Origin: Coxiellaceae bacterium
Lineage (GTDB): Bacteria > Pseudomonadota > Gammaproteobacteria > GCA-013414725
Reading direction: 5' to 3'
NCBI GenBank assembly: GCA_013414725.1
Contig: CP058706.1
Span: 222,563 to 228,847, forward strand
Length of the DNA: 6,285 nucleotides
Below, piece after piece: positions 1-4,723 of the stretch. Below the pieces are notes generated by a model, which was not told the origin of the DNA, searched no databases, and was given only the letters and a program-made list of their open reading frames with translations. How positions within the stretch are numbered: position 1 is the stretch's first letter; the number at the start of each line of letters is the position of its first letter. A program made the translations under genes and the position numbers.

Positions 1-75
1 TGCACCAGGAAAAGATGCCAATGCGGTCATAGCAAAACTTAATCCTGTCGCCAGGCTGATGATTGTACGTTTCAT
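1..75 (-). CDS. Partial exported protein, probable fourth outer membrane porin paralogue (N-terminus only)
   Basis: Only the first 25 codons are in the window; the gene runs off the left edge. The ATG at 75 opens a typical Sec signal peptide: basic MKRT, a hydrophobic core (IISLATGLSFAMTA) and an AxA cleavage site ALA before SFPGA. The residues around the cleavage site (ASFPGA) line up with AAYPAA in the three porins upstream, so a further member of the same outer membrane family is likely, but this is inference from very few residues. It begins 27 bases after the stop codon of the preceding porin with no terminator between, so the two are probably co-transcribed. The ribosome site is weak (AAGCGAGA, about 6 bases before the ATG), unlike the strong sites of the other paralogues. 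It could also be an unrelated periplasmic or secreted protein. Confidence 0.7.
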   Translation of the reverse strand, partial: MKRTIISLATGLSFAMTALASFPGA

Positions 76-102
76 ACTTTGTTCTCGCTTTTTGCTGTTA
101 TT

Positions 103-1188
103 TTACGCGTGGATGGTCAAACTGATATAAGGACCATTGAGACCTAGATTACTGGTGCTGGTTGCACCATCCAAAAGTGATACTTTATCAATAGCATTAA
201 AATACTGGCTGACTTGATAACCAGCTTCAATGGTCAAGTCAGAATCAATGCTGTTATTAAACAAATAGGTATAATCTAAACCCCATTTGGCATCGACTGC
301 GGGCACTATTCGGGTTGAGGAATTGGTTTCGATTGATTCATCTTCTGTCAGATTCACCGTTTCGCCAAAAAATGATCCTAGGGTCAAGGCTTGAGTTGCA
401 GTTTGTTTTGCATCGATGCTTCCGACCATTAGCGCACCGCTAAAATGCCCTACTAGTCCTATACCACGCCATAAATAATAACTAGCATCTAATCCTGCCA
501 ATGGGCCTACACCATAAAAATCACTTTTTTGATTGGTTTGTTGTAATAATGGATTATTGTTAATGTCAAATTGAGGTGCGCTGACTGTACCAACATAATT
601 ATTTTGTTGCTTACGCTCAATAGCAGCAAAACGTGCCCCCGCAAAAGGATGTAAAACTAACCGACAGCCTACTTCCAAAAACTGGCCAAAAGATAAATCA
701 ACTTGATCAATATTGTATTGCACCGATGTCGTTGCCGACGAGCTCGAATAAGCCAATCCTGGGAAAGGAATCACTGGGAGTATCGCTGTATTTATAGGCA
801 AGATGAATTGATTAGCACCGTTTACTGTAGTGCTATCATCATCGCTATTGAGATGAATATAACTTAAATTAATATCATTGCCAGTACCTGGGAAAATATA
901 TCCTACATTGACACCGCCCCCAAAAGTGTAACTGGGATCTAATGAGACAACACTGGTCGATGTATTAAAAGCTTGGCCAGAAGCAACAGGATTAATTGTT
1001 GTAAGTGTCGCGTAGTCTAAATCGCCATTGGTTGGCGTTGGTTGGAGATAAAGCAATGTTCCGCCAACAACAAAACCACCCGGTAATTGCGGTACGCTGA
1101 CTTCTGTTGGATTGGTTGCCGCTGGATAGGCAGCATAGGTAGCAGTGCTTATCAAACCGATGCTAAGTATAGTAGCGAAACGTTTCAT
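103..1188 (-). CDS. Lpg1974-type pore-forming outer membrane protein, paralogue 1 (divergent member)
   Basis: This is a 361-residue outer membrane beta-barrel of the Legionella major outer membrane protein family, expected to form a pore in the outer membrane. A Sec signal peptide (residues 1-19, cleavage after ATYA) precedes AYPAATNPTEVSVPQL (20-35), identical to its two paralogues. Family landmarks follow: GYIFPGTGND (97-106), QVDLSFGQF (162-170), VGCRLVLHPFAGARFA (173-188) with the only mature cysteine at 175, GVGPLAGLDASYYLW (226-240), YTYLFNN (306-312) and GYQVSQYFNA (323-332). It clearly differs from paralogues 2 and 3 outside these blocks, and ends in LTIHA rather than LTFRI or VTFRI, so it lacks the usual aromatic end of the last barrel strand. 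The ATG at 1188 is supported by GGGAGG five bases upstream. It has its own promoter and probably shares its mRNA with the partial gene at 75-1. The substrate is unknown. Confidence 0.92.
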   Translation of the reverse strand: MKRFATILSIGLISTATYAAYPAATNPTEVSVPQLPGGFVVGGTLLYLQPTPTNGDLDYATLTTINPVASGQAFNTSTSVVSLDPSYTFGGGVNVGYIFPGTGNDINLSYIHLNSDDDSTTVNGANQFILPINTAILPVIPFPGLAYSSSSATTSVQYNIDQVDLSFGQFLEVGCRLVLHPFAGARFAAIERKQQNNYVGTVSAPQFDINNNPLLQQTNQKSDFYGVGPLAGLDASYYLWRGIGLVGHFSGALMVGSIDAKQTATQALTLGSFFGETVNLTEDESIETNSSTRIVPAVDAKWGLDYTYLFNNSIDSDLTIEAGYQVSQYFNAIDKVSLLDGATSTSNLGLNGPYISLTIHA

Positions 1189-1193
1189 ATAAA

Positions 1194-1199
1194 CCTCCC
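1194..1199 (-). promoter_or_regulatory. Ribosome binding site of porin paralogue 1
   Basis: GGGAGG lies five bases before the ATG at 1188 and fixes that start. It differs from the AAGGAGG-TAATAC-ATG arrangement shared by paralogues 2 and 3, in line with this copy being the more divergent one. Confidence 0.8.
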
Positions 1200-1222
1200 T
1201 GTTACCTACATTAATTTGCGGT

Positions 1223-1251
1223 ATTATCGTTGCTTACTAGGCGATTGTAAA
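1223..1251 (-). promoter_or_regulatory. Sigma-70 promoter of porin paralogue 1
   Basis: TTTACA (1251-1246), a 17-base spacer and GATAAT (1228-1223) match the sigma-70 consensus at five of six positions in each box with ideal spacing. Transcription would start near 1216, giving a leader of about 28 bases ending in the GGGAGG ribosome site. It lies downstream of the terminator of paralogue 2, so this gene can be expressed on its own. Confidence 0.7.
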
Positions 1252-1301
1252 GCGACTACAAAACGAAAGAAAACACATCATGTATTTAACTATTTTTTAG
1301 C

Positions 1302-1336
1302 AAAAAACGCATAGCTCCTTGCAAGCTATGCGTTTT
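1302..1336 (-). terminator. Intrinsic terminator of porin paralogue 2
   Basis: A 13-bp perfect stem (1304-1316 with 1324-1336, AAAACGCATAGCT and its complement) has a 7-base loop and, on the minus strand, a run of six T at 1307-1302. It begins 18 bases after the stop codon of the gene at 1355. The core ACGCATAGC is also used in the terminator of the next paralogue at 2582-2611. The plus-strand side ends only in TTTTAATTT, and no plus-strand gene is present to use it. Confidence 0.88.
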
Positions 1337-1354
1337 AATTTAGCAACCTAACTA

Positions 1355-2479
1355 TTAGATACGGAAGGTTACGTTAGCATAAAAGCCATTCAAGCCTAAG
1401 TCACTGCTTGAACCATCAATGCCTTCAACTGCATTGAAATAATTGCTGACTTGATAGCCCACTTCTAATGTCATATCAGAGTTGTGTGCGTTGTTGAACA
1501 AGTAGGTCCAGTTAAGGCCCAACTTAGCATCAATTACTGGTACAACAATAGTATTGTTGTTGGTTTGAACATTAACTACAGCTGTATCTGTAAAAGACTG
1601 TATAGCTGTTCCTTGACTTAGCGTTGTAATTGCAGTTGTTTGCGTATCCAAAGTGTCTTGAATATTACCAACTAACAATGCCGTATCAAAATGACCAGCA
1701 ACACCAATACCATTCCAGATGTAGTAAGTTGCATCCATACCTACCAATGGACCAATACCTGTGAAATCACTGCTTTCTTGAGTGCTAAGCTGTGCATTTT
1801 CGGTGAAGTTTACTGCTTTACTTTCACCAATTCTAAAATCACCATCCGCACTCAGTGTCGTCGTGGTATTGAAATCTCGTTGAATGTCTGCAAATCGAGC
1901 ACCAGCAAATGGATGTAAGCTCAAACGGCAACCTACATTAATAAATTGACCAAAAGTTAAATCAACTTGGTTAATGATATCAGCCATCGTCGAAGAGGTG
2001 GAGGATGTAAAGTCATTAACATTAAAATCTATGATTGGAACAAGGCCTACACCTGCTACTGCTGCAGCCACCGCAAGACCTGTTAAGTCTAGTTGGTTTG
2101 CGCCTGGTATTTCTGAGTCGTCGCCAGTACCGTTGAAGTAAAAGTAGCTCAAGTTAACATCATTACCGGTACCTGGAAAGATATAACCTACATTAATGCC
2201 ATAACCAAAACTATAGTTAGGATCAATAGACTCAATAGTAGAGCTTGTATTAAATAATTGATTACCAGATACTGGATTAAAAGTTGTTAATACTTGGTAA
2301 TTCAAATCTCCATCTGTAGAAGAGGGAGTCATATAGAACAAACTACCACCAATGGTAAAGCCACCTTGAAGTTGGGGAACACTTACTTCTGTTGGATTAG
2401 TAGCAGCAGGATATGCAGCAAAAGCACCGCAAGAAGCAGTTAAACCAATAGCTGCTAGTGCAACTGTAAGACGTTTCAT
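1355..2479 (-). CDS. Lpg1974-type pore-forming outer membrane protein, paralogue 2
   Basis: This 374-residue outer membrane beta-barrel of the Legionella-type MOMP family is the closest relative of the gene at 2644-3732. A Sec signal peptide (1-21, cleavage after AFA) is followed by AYPAATNPTEVSVPQLQGGF. Framework blocks are GYGINVGYIFPGTGND (92-107), QVDLTFGQFINVGCRLSLHP (171-190, single mature cysteine at 184), PFAGARFADIQR (190-201), GIGPLVGMDATYYIWNGIG (241-259) and LGLNWTYLFNN (320-330). Differences from paralogue 3 fall in blocks: about 130-162, 208-234 and 279-307. The first is 12 residues longer here and contains an Ala/Val-rich hydrophobic run (LTGLAVAAAVAGVGLVPII) that is unusual in a porin. 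The protein ends in TFRI. The ATG at 2479 has AAGGAGG six bases upstream. The gene has its own promoter and terminator, so it is a single-gene unit. Pore specificity is unknown. Confidence 0.93.
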   Translation of the reverse strand: MKRLTVALAAIGLTASCGAFAAYPAATNPTEVSVPQLQGGFTIGGSLFYMTPSSTDGDLNYQVLTTFNPVSGNQLFNTSSTIESIDPNYSFGYGINVGYIFPGTGNDVNLSYFYFNGTGDDSEIPGANQLDLTGLAVAAAVAGVGLVPIIDFNVNDFTSSTSSTMADIINQVDLTFGQFINVGCRLSLHPFAGARFADIQRDFNTTTTLSADGDFRIGESKAVNFTENAQLSTQESSDFTGIGPLVGMDATYYIWNGIGVAGHFDTALLVGNIQDTLDTQTTAITTLSQGTAIQSFTDTAVVNVQTNNNTIVVPVIDAKLGLNWTYLFNNAHNSDMTLEVGYQVSNYFNAVEGIDGSSSDLGLNGFYANVTFRI

Positions 2480-2485
2480 GTATTA

Positions 2486-2492
2486 CCTCCTT
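2486..2492 (-). promoter_or_regulatory. Strong ribosome binding site of porin paralogue 2
   Basis: AAGGAGG, a full match to the anti-Shine-Dalgarno sequence, is six bases (TAATAC) before the ATG. The whole arrangement is identical to that of paralogue 3 at 3739-3745, while the leader sequence above it is not, so the site is either under selection or part of the duplicated unit. It suggests heavy translation, as expected for a major surface protein. Confidence 0.85.
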
Positions 2493-2512
2493 GTTAATGT
2501 CATTTAAAACAA

Positions 2513-2528
2513 CTCTAAAAACTTAGAG
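2513..2528 (-). promoter_or_regulatory. Hairpin at the 5' end of the paralogue 2 mRNA
   Basis: CTCTAA (2513-2518) and TTAGAG (2523-2528) form a 6-bp stem with a 4-base loop. The promoter at 2533-2561 predicts transcription starting near 2526, which places this stem almost exactly at the 5' end of the message. Stem-loops at the extreme 5' end are known to protect abundant OMP mRNAs such as E. coli ompA from decay; that role here is inference. The stem is weak (AT-rich), so it may be incidental. Confidence 0.4.
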
Positions 2529-2532
2529 CTCG

Positions 2533-2561
2533 ATCATAACTGAAAATATTCATCTCGTAAA
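2533..2561 (-). promoter_or_regulatory. Sigma-70 promoter of porin paralogue 2
   Basis: TTTACG (2561-2556), a 17-base spacer and TATGAT (2538-2533) give a good sigma-70 match with ideal spacing, similar in form to the promoter of paralogue 1. The start would be near 2526, with a leader of about 47 bases. It lies between the terminator of the upstream paralogue and this gene, which supports independent transcription. Confidence 0.62.
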
Positions 2562-2581
2562 GAAATTAATACTACTAATAT

Positions 2582-2611
2582 AAAAACGCATAGCCTTTTC
2601 AGGCTATGCGT
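2582..2611 (-). terminator. Intrinsic terminator of porin paralogue 3
   Basis: An 11-bp perfect stem (ACGCATAGCCT at 2586-2596 with 2601-2611) has a 4-base loop and a run of five T on the minus strand (2586-2582). It lies 32 bases after the stop codon of the gene at 2644. The stem shares ACGCATAGC with the terminator at 1302-1336 but differs in its inner base pairs and loop. Confidence 0.87.
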
Positions 2612-2643
2612 CTTCTTTGAACACTTCTATCTGATTTTTAAAA

Positions 2644-3732
2644 TTAGATACGGAAGGTCAAGTTAGCATATGGACCATTCAAACCGATGTCGCTGCTTGA
2701 ACCATCAATACCTTCAACTGCGTTGAAGTAGTTGCTTACTTGATAACCAACTTCTAGCGTCATATCAGAGTTATGTGCATTGTTGAATAAATAAGTCCAG
2801 TTAAGACCTAATTTAGCATCAACCACTGGTACGACAACAGTGTTGTTATTGGTTTGGAAATTAGCTATCGCTGTTGTGGTAACACTTGGGTCACCAATTA
2901 CAGTAGTAATTGCTGTTGTTGTAGTATTCAAAGTATCCTGAATATTACCAACTAACAATGCTGTATCAAAGTGCCCTACAACACCGATACCATTCCAAAC
3001 ATAGTAACTTGCATCCATACCTACTAATGGACCAATACCCGTAAAGTCACTGTTTTCTTGGGTAGCAATCAAGTCATTCTCAGTAAAAGTGAATGGTACT
3101 TCGGCAAGCGGAGAACTCAAAGTTGCATTTGCCGTTGTTGTTGTGTTGAAATTGCGTTGTATATCAGCAAAGCGAGCACCTGCAAATGGATGCAAGCTTA
3201 AACGGCAACCAACGTTAATGAATTGACCAAAAGTCAAATCGACTTGATTGATTATATCAGCCATTGTGGATGAAGTCGTACCACCTACAGTGGTGTCTAA
3301 ACCAAGCAGGCCACCGGCTAAAAATGCTGCATCTATAATACGGAACTGATTAGCGCCAGGTGTCACCGAATCATCACCAGTGCCATTGTAGTAGAAGTAG
3401 CTTAAATTAACATCGTTACCGGTGCCAGGGAAGATATAACCAACATTTACACCATAACCGAAGCTAAAACCAGGATCAATTGATTCAATAGTGCTTGATG
3501 TATTGAACAGTTGACCAGCACCAGCACCATTGAGAGTCGTCAAAACAGAATAATTCAAATCACCATCAGTTGATGAAGGGGTCAAATAAAACAAGCTACC
3601 ACCAATTGTAAATCCACCTTGAAGTTGTGGTACGCTTACTTCAGTAGGATTGGTAGCAGCAGGATATGCAGCAAAAGCACCGCAAGATGCGGTCAAGCCA
3701 ATAGCTGCCAGTGCGACTGTAAGACGTTTCAT
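2644..3732 (-). CDS. Lpg1974-type pore-forming outer membrane protein, paralogue 3
   Basis: This 362-residue outer membrane beta-barrel of the Legionella-type MOMP family is expected to be an abundant pore-forming surface protein. Residues 1-49 are identical to paralogue 2, including the signal peptide (1-21, cleavage after AFA) and AYPAATNPTEVSVPQLQGGF. Conserved barrel blocks are GYGVNVGYIFPGTGND (92-107), QVDLTFGQFINVGCRLSLHP (163-182, cysteine 176), PFAGARFADIQR (182-193), GIGPLVGMDASYYVWNGIG (232-250), GHFDTALLVGNIQDTLNT (253-270) and LGLNWTYLFNN (308-318). Variable blocks are about 130-154, 199-226 and 270-294; two of them start with an NTTTTA motif. It ends in YANLTFRI. The ATG at 3732 has AAGGAGG six bases upstream. 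It is the promoter-proximal member of the array, with its own terminator. Cysteine 17, inside the signal peptide, does not sit in a valid lipobox. Confidence 0.94.
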   Translation of the reverse strand: MKRLTVALAAIGLTASCGAFAAYPAATNPTEVSVPQLQGGFTIGGSLFYLTPSSTDGDLNYSVLTTLNGAGAGQLFNTSSTIESIDPGFSFGYGVNVGYIFPGTGNDVNLSYFYYNGTGDDSVTPGANQFRIIDAAFLAGGLLGLDTTVGGTTSSTMADIINQVDLTFGQFINVGCRLSLHPFAGARFADIQRNFNTTTTANATLSSPLAEVPFTFTENDLIATQENSDFTGIGPLVGMDASYYVWNGIGVVGHFDTALLVGNIQDTLNTTTTAITTVIGDPSVTTTAIANFQTNNNTVVVPVVDAKLGLNWTYLFNNAHNSDMTLEVGYQVSNYFNAVEGIDGSSSDIGLNGPYANLTFRI

Positions 3733-3738
3733 GTATTA

Positions 3739-3745
3739 CCTCCTT
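3739..3745 (-). promoter_or_regulatory. Strong ribosome binding site of porin paralogue 3
   Basis: AAGGAGG-TAATAC-ATG is the same optimal arrangement as in paralogue 2. It decides the ATG at 3732 over other possible starts upstream. Confidence 0.85.
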
Positions 3746-3781
3746 GCTTGAGATATTAACGTTTAAAATTTTTGCTTCCAA

Positions 3782-3811
3782 AGTATAAATGAAAGCTGTT
3801 GAATAAAACAA
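3782..3811 (-). promoter_or_regulatory. Proximal sigma-70 promoter of porin paralogue 3
   Basis: TTGTTT (3811-3806), an 18-base spacer and TATACT (3787-3782) make a reasonable sigma-70 match. Transcription would begin near 3775, giving a leader of about 43 bases, comparable to that of paralogue 2. The 16-bp palindrome at 3821-3836 lies just upstream, at a place where an activator or repressor could act. Confidence 0.55.
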
Positions 3812-3820
3812 CAAATTAAA

Positions 3821-3836
3821 GCAAAAATATTTTTGC
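3821..3836. repeat. 16-bp perfect palindrome, possible operator
   Basis: GCAAAAATATTTTTGC is a perfect palindrome ten bases upstream of the proximal -35 box of paralogue 3. It overlaps a second palindrome, GCAATTGC (3835-3842), and TGCAAA follows at 3846-3851. A dimeric regulator site is one reading. As RNA it would be a weak AU-rich hairpin followed by CTTTAATTT, possibly a poor terminator for a transcript starting near 3924. Perfect palindromes of this size can also occur by chance in AT-rich DNA, although the GC ends are notable. Confidence 0.4.
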
Positions 3837-3858
3837 AATTGCCTATGCAAACTAATTT

Positions 3859-3912
3859 TTACTTAATGCCGCGTTTCAATCTTTCAACTAAATCGCGCAT
3901 TTTAAAATTCAT
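3859..3912 (-). CDS. Possible 17-residue basic peptide, or part of a small RNA
   Basis: An ATG about 12 bases downstream of the predicted start of a strong promoter opens a 17-codon frame, MNFKMRDLVERLKRGIK, ending in TAA. The peptide would be a basic amphipathic helix. There is no Shine-Dalgarno sequence, so translation is doubtful. The same bases can fold as RNA: AATGCGCG (3902-3895) pairs with CGC-GCATT (3873-3865 with one bulged G), around a 20-base loop. The alternatives are an untranslated small RNA, a leader peptide, or simply the long leader of paralogue 3. I do not recognise the peptide. Confidence 0.2.
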   Translation of the reverse strand: MNFKMRDLVERLKRGIK

Positions 3913-3930
3913 ATTAATGCTAACGCAGAG

Positions 3931-3960
3931 ATTAAAGCGTAAGTAATTAATTGTTGTCAA
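3931..3960 (-). promoter_or_regulatory. Strong distal sigma-70 promoter with an UP-like A-tract
   Basis: A perfect TTGACA (3960-3955), an 18-base spacer and TTTAAT (3936-3931) form the best -35 match in the window. Directly upstream on the minus strand is an A-rich stretch with AAAAAAATTAAAAGA, which resembles an RNA polymerase alpha-subunit UP element. The start would be near 3924, about 190 bases before paralogue 3. It may serve a long leader, a short RNA or the 17-codon frame. Confidence 0.6.
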
Positions 3961-4096
3961 CTATTTCTTTGATCTTTTAATTTTTTTGATGAAAAGAAGA
4001 TACTGATTGCGCAATATGTGATCAATTTGATTAAAAAGTTAGCAGGCGCTTTTGATAATTAAGATAGAAAACCCATTGTAACTTATTGCTTAAAAT

Positions 4097-4126
4097 AAAA
4101 AAGGCGGAGAACACCACTCCGCCTTT
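4097..4126 (-). terminator. Intrinsic terminator after the OmpA-like barrel gene
   Basis: A 10-bp perfect GC-rich stem (AAAGGCGGAG at 4100-4109 with 4117-4126) has a 7-base loop and a run of six T on the minus strand (4102-4097). It starts 18 bases after the stop codon at 4145. It separates this gene from the porin array. An intact strong terminator behind a disrupted gene suggests that the disruption is recent or a sequencing error. Confidence 0.9.
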
Positions 4127-4144
4127 GAATATTTTTTGATCAAA

Positions 4145-4686
4145 TTAAATACTGAACTTGTAACTAACACCCACAGCATAATAATCAACATCAGGAATAT
4201 ATTCATTGATATCGCCATAAGGATGGCCTTCAAACTTCATGTAAGTCACATCCGCGGCAAGATTGGTACGTAATTTTAATTCAGCACCCAAGCCATAAGC
4301 GATGTTCCATGTGTGTACATCTTCATCCAGAATACCGTCAGTGGACCATAGATAACTTGGGCCTGCTTTAGCGAACAATCCCAAACGATCTGTCACTGGC
4401 ACTCGTAGTTTACCTAAAAATTCACATCATAAGTGCTCTGCGGTAAGATGACATAACCAGTTTCAATAGAAAAATATTGATTAAGTTCATAACCAACCAA
4501 TACGCTACCTGCCAAACCTGAATCATCAGTGTCCATTACCCAATCCCAATTGGTATCGGCATAACCCATTTGCAAGCCAACATAAAAATCTGGACTTGGA
4601 CTAAATCCGCTATTATCCGCAAAAGCCAAAGTTGAAAAAGTGAATAGAGTTGTACCCAGTAAAAGATATTTTGCTTTATGTAACAT
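4145..4686 (-). pseudogene. Frameshifted small OmpA-like outer membrane beta-barrel protein
   Basis: Two frames together encode one barrel protein. The first (4686-4414, 90 residues) has a Sec signal peptide (1-23, cleavage after AFA), then DFYVGLQMGYADTNWDW and GYELNQYFSIETGYVILP, typical amphipathic barrel strands, and stops at TAG after YDVNF. The second frame continues at once with LGKLRVPVTDRLGLFAKAG, a hallmark block of OmpA-like transmembrane barrels, and ends in YYAVGVSYKFSI, a last-strand pattern. Adding one base to the run of five A at 4416-4420 joins them into a 180-residue protein, a normal size for a stand-alone eight-stranded barrel without an OmpA peptidoglycan-binding domain. 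The ATG at 4686 has AGGGG six bases upstream. The coding sequence shows no other damage, so a sequencing error, a very recent mutation or phase variation by slippage are all possible. It would act as a structural or adhesin-like outer membrane protein; its exact role is unknown. Confidence 0.85.
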
Positions 4687-4702
4687 TAGTTTCCCCTAAA
4701 AT

Positions 4703-4723
4703 CAGTTTTTGTAGTAAAAACTG
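4703..4723 (-). promoter_or_regulatory. Hairpin in the leader of the OmpA-like barrel gene
   Basis: CAGTTTTT (4703-4710) and AAAAACTG (4716-4723) form a perfect 8-bp stem with a 5-base loop, ending about five bases upstream of the AGGGG ribosome site. It may affect mRNA stability or translation. It is not followed by a clean T-run, so it is not a good terminator. Further upstream are TGATTG/CAATCA (4736-4755) and two copies of TGCAATAA (4722-4729 and 4765-4772). No convincing sigma-70 promoter for this gene was found in the gap up to 4959. Confidence 0.4.

Larger units (their letters stand above)
3733..4144 (-). other. AT-rich intergenic regulatory region upstream of the porin array
   Basis: There are 412 bases without a substantial gene. 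From the right it holds the terminator of the barrel gene (4126-4097), about 130 bases of very AT-rich sequence with the perfect palindrome ATTGCGCAAT (4006-4015), a strong promoter (3960-3931), a 17-codon reading frame (3912-3859), a 16-bp palindrome (3821-3836), a second promoter (3811-3782) and the ribosome site of paralogue 3. It is much longer than the gaps within the array (164 and 166 bases), as if control of the first porin is more elaborate. Confidence 0.6.

Noticed and set aside
1087..1314. Plus-strand reading frame of 75 codons
   Set aside because: It is antisense to the signal-peptide end of porin paralogue 1 and its promoter. It lacks a ribosome site and has a cysteine/tyrosine-rich composition unlike real proteins here.
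1691..1918. Plus-strand reading frame of 75 codons
   Set aside because: It is fully antisense inside porin paralogue 2, with no ribosome site and no recognisable protein features.
3670..3732. Lipoprotein signal (Cys17 in the signal peptides of paralogues 2 and 3)
   Set aside because: The residues before the cysteine (T-A-S) lack the Leu/Val/Ile normally needed at position -3, and a good signal peptidase I site (AFA) follows four residues later.
3641..3850. Minus-strand 69-codon frame across the start of porin paralogue 3
   Set aside because: It overlaps the porin signal peptide in another frame and reads through the promoter and ribosome site. The porin frame is clearly the coding one.
3866..3946. 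Plus-strand 26-residue frame (ATG to TAA) opposite the 17-codon frame
   Set aside because: It has no ribosome site or plus-strand promoter, and it runs antisense across the strong minus-strand -10 box.
4010..4035. CRP-like site around TGTGATCAATTTGATT
   Set aside because: Only the left half-site TGTGA fits; the right half does not match TCACA, and the position is about 90 bases from the nearest start site.
4145..4402. GTG start giving a separate 85-residue protein
   Set aside because: There is no ribosome site, and the frame continues upstream of the GTG as LGKLR, matching the middle of an OmpA-like barrel. It is the back half of the frameshifted gene, not a gene of its own.
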